A DNA stretch of 64,000 nt. It comes from Herbaspirillum aquaticum (GTDB lineage: Bacteria; Pseudomonadota; Gammaproteobacteria; Burkholderiales; Burkholderiaceae_D). The DNA lies in contig NZ_NJGV01000001.1 of the NCBI RefSeq assembly GCF_002213425.1, positions 186,001 through 250,000 on the forward strand, given 5' to 3'. Positions within the stretch are counted from its first letter, which is position 1; the number at the start of each line of letters is the position of its first letter. The translations under genes and the position numbers were made by a program. The notes below the pieces were generated by a model. It saw nothing but the letters and a program-made list of their open reading frames with translations. It searched no databases and had not been told where the DNA came from. This document shows positions 29,978 to 37,204 of this stretch, one piece after another.

Positions 29978-30983
29978 ATTCGGCAAACAACTCAGTAAGT
30001 GGGCTTGATCCACAGGGAGCGTCGAGCGCGTTCTTGGATACTGGGAAGGCAGTTTGGAATACCGGGGTCAACGTTGTTGAAGGCAGTGTGAACCTTCTGA
30101 GTGGTGTCTTACCTGGCGGCCCAGATTACTACGCATTTGCCAACGGCGCTCGATTGGACTATGACACGCCAGTGTTTGGGGAAACCCTTGAGTTGCTAAT
30201 ACCTTTGAAATTGGCGGGTGCCGGCACCACTGGGCGAAGGGCGTCAGCCGGAGTGGCCGAAGGCGAAGCAATGTTCGGCATGTGCTTCGTTGCAGGGACT
30301 TCGATTCAGACCCCGGCTGGTATCAGGAATATCGAGGATATCCAAGTAGGAGATGCTGTTTACTCCGCACAGCCAGGAACGAACCAGCTGACGCAGAAGC
30401 CTCTTGTCCGAGTATTCCATAATTCCGATCGGCCGATCATTCGCGTGACGATATCTGATCGGGATCGCCGCTCGCAGGTCTTTGGCGTTACGCCGGAGCA
30501 TCCGTTTTGGGTAATTGGAAAGGGCTGGATTCCTGCGCATCAGTTGCGGAACGGTGATGCACTACAGGGCATTGATCAAGAGGGATGGCATGTAATTGCT
30601 GTCGTCGATAGCGGCGAGCGAGCTGATACCTTCAACTTTGAAGTACAGGAGTTACACAACTAATTCGTGGGCCAGCAGGGTGTCTTAGTCCACAATCAAT
30701 CAAGATTGAAAGGTGGCGAGAATCCGGCTGCGCGCGTGGTAGGGAAGCCCATAAGAACTATAAGAATGCGCTTGGTGATGATGGCTATGAGTTCAATAAA
30801 GCCTTGCCAGGCGGAAGTAGACCTGATGCTTTGAACTACACAAATAATACGGTTCGTGAGTTAAAGCCCGATAATCCTGATGCAATGAGGCAGGGATGGA
30901 GGCAGCTTGAAAATTATGCCAAAGAGCTGGAAGAGTTGACCGGGCAACTTTGGAATAAAGTTTTGGATACCCATAGAAGATGA
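29968..30983 (+). pseudogene. Hint-domain polymorphic toxin with nuclease tip, broken
   Basis: C-terminal part of a polymorphic toxin without its N-terminal delivery domain. Frame 1 reads a pre-toxin segment (SGLDPQGASSAFLDTGK), then an intein-like Hint domain from C-F-V-A-G-T-S (about 30286) through TPEHPFWVI. It stops at TAA 30661-30663 in ELHN-stop-FVGQQGVLVHNQ, where related Hint domains have tyrosine. After about 30750 the sensible frame moves by one base, so a base is missing near 30745-30752. The tip then reads HKNYKNALGDDGYEFNKALP, with RPDAL and VRELKPDNPD, the acidic and E-x-K pattern of a PD-(D/E)xK nuclease toxin. It ends at TGA 30981-30983, overlapping the start of the immunity gene. 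Confidence 0.75.
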
Positions 30984-31435
30984 TTGAAAAAACAAAATTC
31001 AAGAAAATATTCGGTGAGGTATTTTCCGGGTCTGGCTTTGCGAAAAAGGGCCAGAGGTGGTTGTTGCCTGGTAAAGACGCCATCGTGGTTGTTAACCTCC
31101 AGAAGTCCGATTTTGCTGAGAAATTTTATGTGAATATCGGTATCTGGTTAAGAGCTCTAGGAGAATCTGAATTCCCCCAAGAGAATCATTGCCAAATTCA
31201 AGTGCGGCTTGGCAGTCTATTTGCCGAACATGTCTCGTTGATTGATAAGGCATGTAGCTTGGAGCTCGCCGAACAATCAGATATTGACGAACTTCTGACT
31301 ATTTTGAGAGAGCGGTTAGTACCCTTCTGTCGGCTTTCACTGACCTTGGAGGGGTTGCGACAACACGCGGAAGCTAAGCTCTTTGTTGGCGCCTTGATCT
31401 TTAAACAGGCCAGGGATTTACTTGAAATAGCATAG
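30980..31435 (+). CDS. DUF4304-like immunity protein
   Basis: 151 aa. The N-terminus FKKIFGEVFSGSGFAKKGQRW and the following VVVNLQKSDFAEKFYVNIGI fit the DUF4304 family, whose members are often found behind polymorphic toxins. No signal peptide, so cytoplasmic. The ATG overlaps the stop of the nuclease toxin tip (ATGA at 30980-30983), the classic coupling of toxin and immunity. Since the toxin is broken, the gene may now protect only against incoming related toxins. It appears intact. Confidence 0.7.
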   Translation: MIEKTKFKKIFGEVFSGSGFAKKGQRWLLPGKDAIVVVNLQKSDFAEKFYVNIGIWLRALGESEFPQENHCQIQVRLGSLFAEHVSLIDKACSLELAEQSDIDELLTILRERLVPFCRLSLTLEGLRQHAEAKLFVGALIFKQARDLLEIA

Positions 31436-31447
31436 CGATTGGGGCAG

Positions 31448-31618
31448 TTGTCGCCAAACAGTGCTCCTAACGGCGGCATCCTTACTCAACTGATGGACAG
31501 CTATACGGGTGACAACCGCAGTGTGACGTGGTCGGAGACCGGCGCAGTCTTTGGCAATCCAAGGCGCTTGATGAGTGTCAGTATCGGGACAGCTTGGTTG
31601 TCACTTCTGGACGCGTAA
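31448..31618 (+). pseudogene. Remnant of a longer gene, perhaps a TonB-dependent receptor C-terminus
   Basis: An open piece ending at TAA 31616-31618 reads LTQLMDSYTGDNRSVTW, SETGAVFGNPRRLM and SVSIGTAWLSLLDA. The phrase GNPRRLMxSVS recalls the last beta-strands of TonB-dependent siderophore receptors, which normally end in an aromatic residue; here the end looks frame-shifted. No upstream receptor sequence is present. The family suggestion is weak. Confidence 0.25.
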
Positions 31619-31710
31619 AAATGGGGATGGGGTGACATGGTAAAGCGATCTCAGAGGCAGAAGTCTGATGGCCGCTGAATAGAGTGTGCTTAACCGGCAG
31701 CGATATAAAG

Positions 31711-32397
31711 ATGGAATTTACCAATTGGATCAAAAATAAGTCATCCCTGATTTCAGGGATGCATGATCGCGGCTATAGATTATGTGCATCCGATGATGAA
31801 AATCATTGTGTTTTCTATCCGGAGATCAGGTTAAAAATTTTTCCAAAAATAACGCTTTCGCAATGGGATGAGAGCACCTTTCGAAGTGCAATAATTTTAT
31901 GCTCACGAGATGTGGCTGAAGAATTTCGTGAAAAAGATTTGTGGCTTGATGAGATGCCAGGTTTGGAAGGGAATTCGATTGGCGTATTGTCCGTGGAGCT
32001 GCTATGGCTGCGTTGGAACAACAACCCGGACTTGATGCAAAACTACCGCGATGACTATCGGAAATCATTTGAATCTGGATGCATGAGATTTTTTGAAGAC
32101 CTGGATACATTCGGAATTCCATTCATTTCTTCGCTATCGAGGCCTGATCCATTGGCGAATGCCCTCGAAAATATTGATGAATATCCGGCTAACATAATGC
32201 AGGGGGGAAAGCCGAGATCGGCTGATCCATTTATCTATTCGGCTATTTTGTCCATGCGCAATGGTGAAATCGCTCAGGCGAAAGAGGCCCTGAAAAAAGG
32301 TGAGCTGAAATATGCATGTGTTAATCCCGATATCGAATGGCAGCACAGACGATCCTTAAATTACAAAGAGAGAATGCGTCGAATTTTGCGAGCGTAA
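31711..32397 (+). CDS. Hypothetical protein, possible immunity protein
   Basis: 228 aa from ATG 31711 (MEFTNWIKNKSSLI). A GTG at 31684 would add nine residues without clear benefit. The protein is charged and soluble, with a C-terminal helical part (NGEIAQAKEALKKGELKYA, residues about 187-205) resembling a TPR-like hairpin. No known domain is recognised. Island location, size and lack of export signal make an immunity role possible, but no toxin remains beside it. Confidence 0.5.
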   Translation: MEFTNWIKNKSSLISGMHDRGYRLCASDDENHCVFYPEIRLKIFPKITLSQWDESTFRSAIILCSRDVAEEFREKDLWLDEMPGLEGNSIGVLSVELLWLRWNNNPDLMQNYRDDYRKSFESGCMRFFEDLDTFGIPFISSLSRPDPLANALENIDEYPANIMQGGKPRSADPFIYSAILSMRNGEIAQAKEALKKGELKYACVNPDIEWQHRRSLNYKERMRRILRA

Positions 32398-32607
32398 GGA
32401 AATAGGCTGTGCTGCTCGATTGGCAGCGACATGGCTTTGATTCGAAAAAGCGGCATGACGCGTGTTTTCCGTGGTGGAATTAAAAGCTCCCTCGGGAGCA
32501 GATCTTGAGAAGACGTTCCTCAGGCGCAGAAAATGTAGCTGAAACGGAATATTGCCCGGCTAGCATCGTGCAGATACAGCCACCCGGATTTCTAGGAATG
32601 CGAACAC
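32398..32607. other. Gene-free stretch before the DUF7668-like gene
   Basis: 210 bp with no open frame of note and no strong hairpin followed by Ts. A short inverted repeat AGCTCCCTCGGGAGC lies near 32489-32503. It probably contains the promoter of the next gene. Confidence 0.3.
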
Positions 32608-32958
32608 ATGAACACGTTTGATCAACGACTTATCACTCTGATTCGTCAGCTCATTTCATGGCTAGTCGCGGGTGATTACGAAGCGGCCCAGCGCCGTTCA
32701 CGCGGTATTCGCCTTTCCGCCGACCTGATGCGTGATGCTGTCTTGAGATACGGTCGGACGTTGGTTATTCCGCCCGACACTGCATTCGCCGGTATCGATG
32801 CGATTGAAGTCAGGAATGCCGTTAGCCCAACCTGGTCTGTTCGCTTTGATCTTTGGACGGCTGAGGAGGGCCGGTCAGACCTCTCGTTGGAATGCACGTT
32901 AATCGACCGCGGTGCAGGCCATATTGATTTGGAGATTGATAATTTGCACTCGCTTTGA
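32608..32958 (+). CDS. DUF7668-like small protein
   Basis: 116 aa. The phrases SWLVAGDYEAAQRRS, AVLRYGRTLVIPP and FDLWTAEEGRSDLSLE match what I recall of a family of small proteins (DUF7668) found beside polymorphic toxins and regarded as immunity-like. No signal peptide. A cognate toxin is not present on either side; it is an orphan at the right end of the island. Base composition is closer to the host than that of its left neighbours. The family assignment is from memory and only moderately sure. Confidence 0.55.
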   Translation: MNTFDQRLITLIRQLISWLVAGDYEAAQRRSRGIRLSADLMRDAVLRYGRTLVIPPDTAFAGIDAIEVRNAVSPTWSVRFDLWTAEEGRSDLSLECTLIDRGAGHIDLEIDNLHSL

Positions 32959-33083
32959 GCTTGATCCTGCCGCGAGACACAAGATGAGATGGAGTTAGCC
33001 GTCGAGTAACTGGTGCAGGCCGGGCTCGTAGTATCCCTGGCATTTGACTGAGATTTGAGGGAGCCAGGGCGTTCGCCCCAAAC

Positions 33084-33118
33084 GCAAAAGTCCGGTTGAT
33101 TTTCATCAACCGGACTTT
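33084..33118 (-). terminator. Orphan tRNA-Leu-type terminator hairpin
   Basis: Stem AAAAGTCCGGTTGA / TCAACCGGACTTTT around a TTTCA loop. It has the same design and loop as the two hairpins that follow the tRNA-Leu genes, but no intact tRNA lies on its right side, only a degenerate trace. Confidence 0.6.
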
Positions 33119-33241
33119 TATGTTTTGCTGCGCACGGAGGACCTCGGTCACGTCCCGCGACCCCGTCCGGCCTTGCAAGGCCGGACTTTCTCGTCCCTCC
33201 CGCAAGGCGCGCAGGCGCCTTGCTCGTGGTCCCCAAAACAC

Positions 33242-33276
33242 AAAAGGCCGACTGACTTTCGTCAATCGGCCTTTTC
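33242..33276 (-). terminator. Terminator of tRNA-Leu copy 1
   Basis: AAAAGGCCGACTGA / TCAATCGGCCTTTT stem with a CTTTCG loop, starting 6 bp beyond the tRNA 3' end on the minus strand and ending in a T-run in that direction. Confidence 0.75.
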
Positions 33277-33281
33277 TATTT

Positions 33282-33366
33282 TGGTGCCCACGGAGGGACT
33301 CGAACCCCCACACCTCGCGGCACATGGACCTGAACCATGCGCGTCTACCAATTCCGCCACGTGGGC
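33282..33366 (-). tRNA. tRNA-Leu(CAG), copy 1
   Basis: 85 nt including an encoded CCA. Acceptor arms GCCCACG / CGTGGGC pair perfectly, and the D-arm contains TTGGTAGACGCG. The anticodon stem is CATGG / CCATG around TTCAGGT, giving anticodon CAG. A long variable arm marks a class II tRNA, and GGTTCGAGTCC is the T-arm. It reads CTG codons. It is identical in sequence to the second copy at 33626-33710. Confidence 0.97.
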
Positions 33367-33409
33367 CTTCTGCAAATGCGTTCAAACTGCATTGCTTGAA
33401 AGAGGCTGC

Positions 33410-33438
33410 ATTCTAAGCGACAACTTTTAAGTTGTCAC
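33410..33438 (-). promoter_or_regulatory. Promoter of tRNA-Leu copy 1
   Basis: On the minus strand GTGACA, 17 bp, then TAGAAT, placed about 45 bp upstream of the tRNA. The spacing is ideal for a sigma-70 promoter. Confidence 0.5.
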
Positions 33439-33587
33439 CTATTTTTTAAAGTTTTTTATTCCAAAAAAACTAATAAAAAAATCGACGCTCAAGAGAGAAG
33501 AAGACCCCTGAATCCTAACAAATTGAAGAAGTGACTTTCGAAGAAAACCACCAAAAAATTAAACTATTTTCTGACCGAAGAAACGCA

Positions 33588-33621
33588 AAAGGCTGGTCGA
33601 TTTTCATCGACCAGCCTTTTA
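33588..33621 (-). terminator. Terminator of tRNA-Leu copy 2
   Basis: AAAGGCTGGTCGA / TCGACCAGCCTTT stem with a TTTTCA loop just after the 3' end of the second tRNA-Leu on the minus strand. It separates the two copies, so each is an independent transcript. Confidence 0.75.
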
Positions 33622-33625
33622 TGTC

Positions 33626-33710
33626 TGGTGCCCACGGAGGGACTCGAACCCCCACACCTCGCGGCACATGGACCTGAACCATGCGCGTCTACCAATTCCG
33701 CCACGTGGGC
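33626..33710 (-). tRNA. tRNA-Leu(CAG), copy 2
   Basis: 85 nt, same sequence, structure and CCA end as copy 1, anticodon CAG. The duplicated block includes the upstream leader (CTTGAAAGAGGCTGCAT is shared by both), so the copies arose by duplication of promoter, gene and terminator together, with the spacers diverging later. Confidence 0.97.
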
Positions 33711-33753
33711 CTTCTGCAATCAGCGGTGACTTGCTGTGCTTGAAAGAGGCTGC

Positions 33754-33782
33754 ATATTAAGGCCTATCAGGCTGATGGTCAA
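33754..33782 (-). promoter_or_regulatory. Promoter of tRNA-Leu copy 2
   Basis: On the minus strand TTGACC, 17 bp, then TAATAT. This is closer to consensus than the promoter of copy 1, so copy 2 may be the more active gene. Confidence 0.6.
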
Positions 33783-33847
33783 CACCTAATTGAGAAATTT
33801 TTTATTATTTTTTCTCCAGCCCCGTCACATGCAACAGATCAAGCGCA

Positions 33848-34579
33848 TCAGCCCCCCAGATAAGCCTCCACCACCTTCGGATTGCCCAGCAGATTCGCAC
33901 CACTATCCTCCAGCACAATCTTGCCCGTCTCCAGCACATAGCCGCGTTGCGCAATGCGCAGCGCCTGGCGCACGTTCTGTTCCACCAGCAGCACCGTCAT
34001 GCCGGTCTTGTTGATCTCCTGCACGATGCGGAAGATTTCCTGGATGATCAGCGGGGCCAGCCCCATCGACGGTTCATCCAGCAACAGAACCTTGGGCTTG
34101 GCCATCAGCGCACGGCCAATGGCCAGCATTTGCTGCTCACCACCCGAGAGATTGCCCGCCAGTCCGGCCGCACGGTTCTTCAAGACCGGAAAGAGGGAAT
34201 ACACCCACTCCAGGTCACGTGCCACGCCGTCCTTGTCCTTGCGCGTATAAGCGCCCAAGGCCAGGTTCTCTTCCACGGTCAGCGTGGTCAGCGTGGCGCG
34301 GCCTTCCGCCACCTGCACCACGCCGGATTCGACGATGCGGTGCGGCGACATCTGCAGCAGGTCCTGCCCGTTGAGCAGCACACGGCCGCGCTGCGCCTTC
34401 ACCAGGCCGGAAATGGCCAGCAGCGACGTGCTCTTGCCGGCGCCATTGGCACCGACCAGGGCCGTGATCTCGCCTTCGTTCAGGGACAGGCTGATGCCCT
34501 TGACCGCTTCAATGTGGCCATAGGCCACCGCCAGGTCCTCGACCTGCAAAATGGGTTGCTTGTTGCCGCTGGCGCTCAT
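33848..34579 (-). CDS. livF: Branched-chain amino-acid ABC transporter, ATPase LivF
   Basis: 243 aa. Walker A GANGAGKST near residue 43, signature LSGGEQQMLAIGRAL near 141, Walker B VLLLDEP near 165, and the LivF-type phrase EPSMGLAPLII. The EQNVRQAL motif near 196 distinguishes LivF from LivG. The ATG at 34579 overlaps the livG stop by four bases (ATGA). It is the last gene of the transporter operon. It pairs with LivG to energise uptake of leucine, isoleucine, valine or related substrates. Confidence 0.95.
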   Translation of the reverse strand: MSASGNKQPILQVEDLAVAYGHIEAVKGISLSLNEGEITALVGANGAGKSTSLLAISGLVKAQRGRVLLNGQDLLQMSPHRIVESGVVQVAEGRATLTTLTVEENLALGAYTRKDKDGVARDLEWVYSLFPVLKNRAAGLAGNLSGGEQQMLAIGRALMAKPKVLLLDEPSMGLAPLIIQEIFRIVQEINKTGMTVLLVEQNVRQALRIAQRGYVLETGKIVLEDSGANLLGNPKVVEAYLGG

Positions 34580-35337
34580 GCTTCTTCCTTGCCGAGATAG
34601 GCCTCGATCACTTCCTGGTTGTTCTTGATCTGGTCCGGGGTACCCTCGGCGATGATCTTGCCGAAGTTCAGCACCGCAATGCGCTCGCACAGTCCCATGA
34701 CGAAACGCATGTCATGCTCGATCATGAAGATGGTGAAACCGCGCGCCTTGATGTTGACGATCTCGCTCATCAGCTCGGTCTTCTCGGCCGGGTTCATGCC
34801 GGCCACCGGCTCGTCCAGCAACAGCAGCTTGGGCTTGGTCGCCAGCGCACGGGCGAACTCCAGCTTGCGCTGCTCGCCATAGGAGAGGCTGTCGGCCAGC
34901 ATGTGCGCCTTGTGATCCAGGCGCACCCAGGACAGCAGTTCCAGTGCGCGTTCGCGCGCTTGCTTCTCGGCCTCGCGGAAGCCGCCGAGGTTGAAGAGCA
35001 TGCTGGCCACGCCATAGTTCAGGTGCTCGTGCATGCCGACCACCACGTTCTCCAGCAGCGTCATTTCCTTGAACACGCGGATGTTCTGGAAGGTGCGGGC
35101 AATGCCGCGCTCGGTGATCTTGTGCGGGGCGACGGCGCCGATGTCGTCGTCATTGAAGCGGATGCTGCCGGAGGAGGCGCGCAGCAGGCCCGTGATGAGG
35201 TTGAAGACCGTGGTCTTGCCGGCACCGTTGGGGCCGATCAGGCCGAAGATCTCGCCTTCCTTGACGTTGAAGTTCACACCCTGCAGCACTTGCAGGCCGC
35301 CGAAGTTCTTGCTGATGTCGTTCAGTTGTAAAAGCAT
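34576..35337 (-). CDS. livG: Branched-chain amino-acid ABC transporter, ATPase LivG
   Basis: 253 aa. Walker A GPNGAGKTT near residue 36, the LivG-type insert with ERGIARTFQNIRVF near 79, Walker B LLLLDEPVAGMNP near 172 and IEHDMRFVMGL near 202. The start overlaps the livM stop by one base and its own stop overlaps livF by four, so translation is coupled through the operon. The two ATPases form a heterodimer under the LivH/LivM permease. Confidence 0.95.
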   Translation of the reverse strand: MLLQLNDISKNFGGLQVLQGVNFNVKEGEIFGLIGPNGAGKTTVFNLITGLLRASSGSIRFNDDDIGAVAPHKITERGIARTFQNIRVFKEMTLLENVVVGMHEHLNYGVASMLFNLGGFREAEKQARERALELLSWVRLDHKAHMLADSLSYGEQRKLEFARALATKPKLLLLDEPVAGMNPAEKTELMSEIVNIKARGFTIFMIEHDMRFVMGLCERIAVLNFGKIIAEGTPDQIKNNQEVIEAYLGKEEA

Positions 35338-36212
35338 TACTTCACCTTCTTCTCAGCGTTGCGGCCCAGGAAGGCGCGGATGCGGCGCGGGTCCCAGATG
35401 CCCTTGGGCAGGTACAGCACCACCAGGATCAGGATCAGGCCATTGATGGCCAGGCGGAAGTCCTTGAAATGACGCAGCACTTCCGGCAGCAGCGAGAGAA
35501 TGGTCGAGCCGATCATCGGTCCGATCAGGTTGCTGGTGCCACCGAAGACCGCCATGGTCAGGATGTCGACCGCGTTCTCGAAACCATAGTTGTTGGGGCC
35601 GATGGTGAAGGTGAAGTGCGCGTTGAGGCCACCAGCGACACCTGCAATGGCGGCACCGATGACGAAGGCCAGCAGCTTGTAGCCGGCCACGTTCACGCCC
35701 ATCAGGCGCGCTGCGACTTCATCTTCCTTGATGGCCTCGAAGGCGCGGCCGGTCTTGGAGCGGCGCAGGCGGGCCAGCGCATAGATCGTCACGCCCAGGA
35801 GCAGCACGATGTGCCACCACTCGGTGATGGGCGGCACACCGTTCAGGCCCATCGGGCCACCGGTGATCTCCAGGTTGAGGACGATGACGCGGACCACTTC
35901 GCCAAAGCCCAATGTTGCCATGGCCAGGTAGACGCCGGAGAGACGCAGCGTCGGGATGCCGATCACCAGCGCCACCAGCGAGGGCAGCACGCCGCCCGCT
36001 GCCAGGGCGATAGGGAAGGGCATGTCGAACTGCATCGTCAACAGCGACGCGGTGTAAGCACCGATGCCCATGAAGGCCGCATTGGCCAGCGACAGCAGGC
36101 CGCAGGACAGCGTGACGTAGATCGAGAGTGCCAGCATGGCGTTGACGCCGATGCTGAAAATGACCGTGTTGTAGGTGGCCCAGAAGCCATCCCACCATTC
36201 CATGAAGCCCAT
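35337..36212 (-). CDS. livM: Branched-chain amino-acid ABC transporter, permease LivM
   Basis: 291 aa with about eight to nine hydrophobic segments and the cytoplasmic EAA-type loop KTGRAFEAIKEDEVAARLMGVN near residue 160 (coupling helix), typical of LivM. The C-terminal phrase GSTILSLLPEVLRHF is also typical. The ATG at 36212 has a GGAAGG site six bases upstream, which decides the start over the ATG three codons later. It begins two bases after livH. Confidence 0.94.
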   Translation of the reverse strand: MGFMEWWDGFWATYNTVIFSIGVNAMLALSIYVTLSCGLLSLANAAFMGIGAYTASLLTMQFDMPFPIALAAGGVLPSLVALVIGIPTLRLSGVYLAMATLGFGEVVRVIVLNLEITGGPMGLNGVPPITEWWHIVLLLGVTIYALARLRRSKTGRAFEAIKEDEVAARLMGVNVAGYKLLAFVIGAAIAGVAGGLNAHFTFTIGPNNYGFENAVDILTMAVFGGTSNLIGPMIGSTILSLLPEVLRHFKDFRLAINGLILILVVLYLPKGIWDPRRIRAFLGRNAEKKVK

Positions 36213-36213
36213 C

Positions 36214-37095
36214 TTATGCCTTCCTTTCCAGCACTTTGCCGAACATGCCGGAGGGTTTTACCAGCAGGATCAGGAACAGGAGGCCAAACGCCACCGCATC
36301 GCGGAAGTCGCTGGAGATATAGGCCACCGTCAGCACCTCGGCAAAGCCGAGGAAGAGGCCACCGATCATGGCGCCACGGATATCGCCCATGCCGCCCAGG
36401 ATGATGACGGCGATGCCCTTGTGCAGCATCGGCTGTCCCATGAAGGGCGAGATCGCATTGAAGGACACGCCCACCAGCACGCCGGCCGCGCCACCCAGGG
36501 CCGCAGCGGCAAAGGAGGTCAGCAGGAACAGGCCTTCGACGTTGATGCCCAGCAGGTAAGCCGCCTTGGGCGACTCGGCGATGGCGCGCAGCGCGCGGCC
36601 GAGCTGGGTCTTGCGCATCACGCCCAGCAGCACCACCATCAGCACGAAGGCGATCACGATAATCGCCACCTGCACGGCGGTGATGTGCAGGTTGCCCAGG
36701 CTCACGCTGTCTTCAGGGATGGTGCCCTGGGGGAAGCGCTTGTTCTCGGCACCGAAGATGCCCTGCGAGATGTTGGTGATCATGATGGCCACGCCAATGG
36801 TGGCGATCATCGGGATCAGGTGGGGTGCATTGCGGCGGCGCAGTGGTTTCAGGACCAGCACGTCGATGATGAGGCCGAGGGTACCGGTGGCCACCATGGC
36901 CAGCAGCAGGGCGACCCACAGGGGGAGGGCCATCTGCTCCACCAGCAGCAGGGCGGCATAGCTGCCCAGCATGAAGATGGCGCCGTGCGAAAGATTGATC
37001 ACGCCCAGGACGCCAAAGACCAGCGTGAATCCGAGCGCGAAGAGCGCGTACACGCTGCCCAGCGAGAGGGCATTGATGAGCTGTTGTTCTAACAT
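36214..37095 (-). CDS. livH: Branched-chain amino-acid ABC transporter, permease LivH
   Basis: 293 aa membrane protein with the family start QQLINALSLGSVYALFALG, GVLGVINLSHGAIFMLG near 35, and the coupling loop TQLGRALRAIAESPKAAYLLG near 150. About eight membrane segments are visible. I choose the ATG at 37095; a TTG four codons earlier is possible but unlikely. It heads the HMGF gene run and lies 109 bp after livK. Confidence 0.94.
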   Translation of the reverse strand: MLEQQLINALSLGSVYALFALGFTLVFGVLGVINLSHGAIFMLGSYAALLLVEQMALPLWVALLLAMVATGTLGLIIDVLVLKPLRRRNAPHLIPMIATIGVAIMITNISQGIFGAENKRFPQGTIPEDSVSLGNLHITAVQVAIIVIAFVLMVVLLGVMRKTQLGRALRAIAESPKAAYLLGINVEGLFLLTSFAAAALGGAAGVLVGVSFNAISPFMGQPMLHKGIAVIILGGMGDIRGAMIGGLFLGFAEVLTVAYISSDFRDAVAFGLLFLILLVKPSGMFGKVLERKA

Positions 37096-37153
37096 GGGAA
37101 CCTGCAATAGGTGAGGGGACGCCGGGCGCCGCGTGGCGCCCGATGACTTGCGA

Positions 37154-37185
37154 ACGGTCGCCGCCGGTGGACCGGCAGCGACCGT
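37154..37185 (-). terminator. Stem-loop between livK and livH
   Basis: Inverted repeat ACGGTCG ... CGACCGT with an inner CCGCCGGT/ACCGGC pairing in the livK-livH gap. No clear T-run follows on the minus strand, so it is more likely a processing or partial-termination element that lets livK outnumber the membrane subunits than a full stop. Confidence 0.4.
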
Positions 37186-37204
37186 CTTTACAGCCTTGGG
37201 CTGC

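Larger units (their letters stand above)
28472..32958. other. AT-richer island of toxin and immunity remnants
   Basis: From just after the dehydrogenase gene to about 32.96 kb the base composition is visibly richer in A and T than both flanks, and codon use changes accordingly. The genes are short, lack housekeeping matches and include a Hint-domain toxin fragment and several immunity-like proteins. No transposase or integrase is present. The right edge lies next to two tRNA-Leu genes, on their 3' side, which is the normal side for tRNA-directed insertion. I interpret it as transferred effector-immunity DNA in decay. Confidence 0.7.
32959..33281. other. Hairpin-rich intergenic stretch with decayed tRNA-Leu trace
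   Basis: 323 bp without a gene. It contains three strong hairpins (33084-33118, 33165-33186 with GTCCGGCC arms, and 33202-33223 with GCAAGGCGC arms) and the terminator of the first tRNA-Leu. Just after the first hairpin, 33128-33140 resembles the 3' end of the tRNA-Leu gene (GCxCACGGAGG). Confidence 0.55.

Noticed and set aside
28472-33281. Integrative element with attachment sites at tRNA-Leu
   Set aside because: The island lies on the correct side of the tRNA, but no integrase is present and I found no copy of the tRNA 3' end near 28.4-28.6 kb, so site-specific integration cannot be claimed.
33084-33620. Regularly spaced hairpins read as a CRISPR-like array
   Set aside because: There are only three hairpins, with unequal spacing, and two of them directly follow tRNA genes as terminators.
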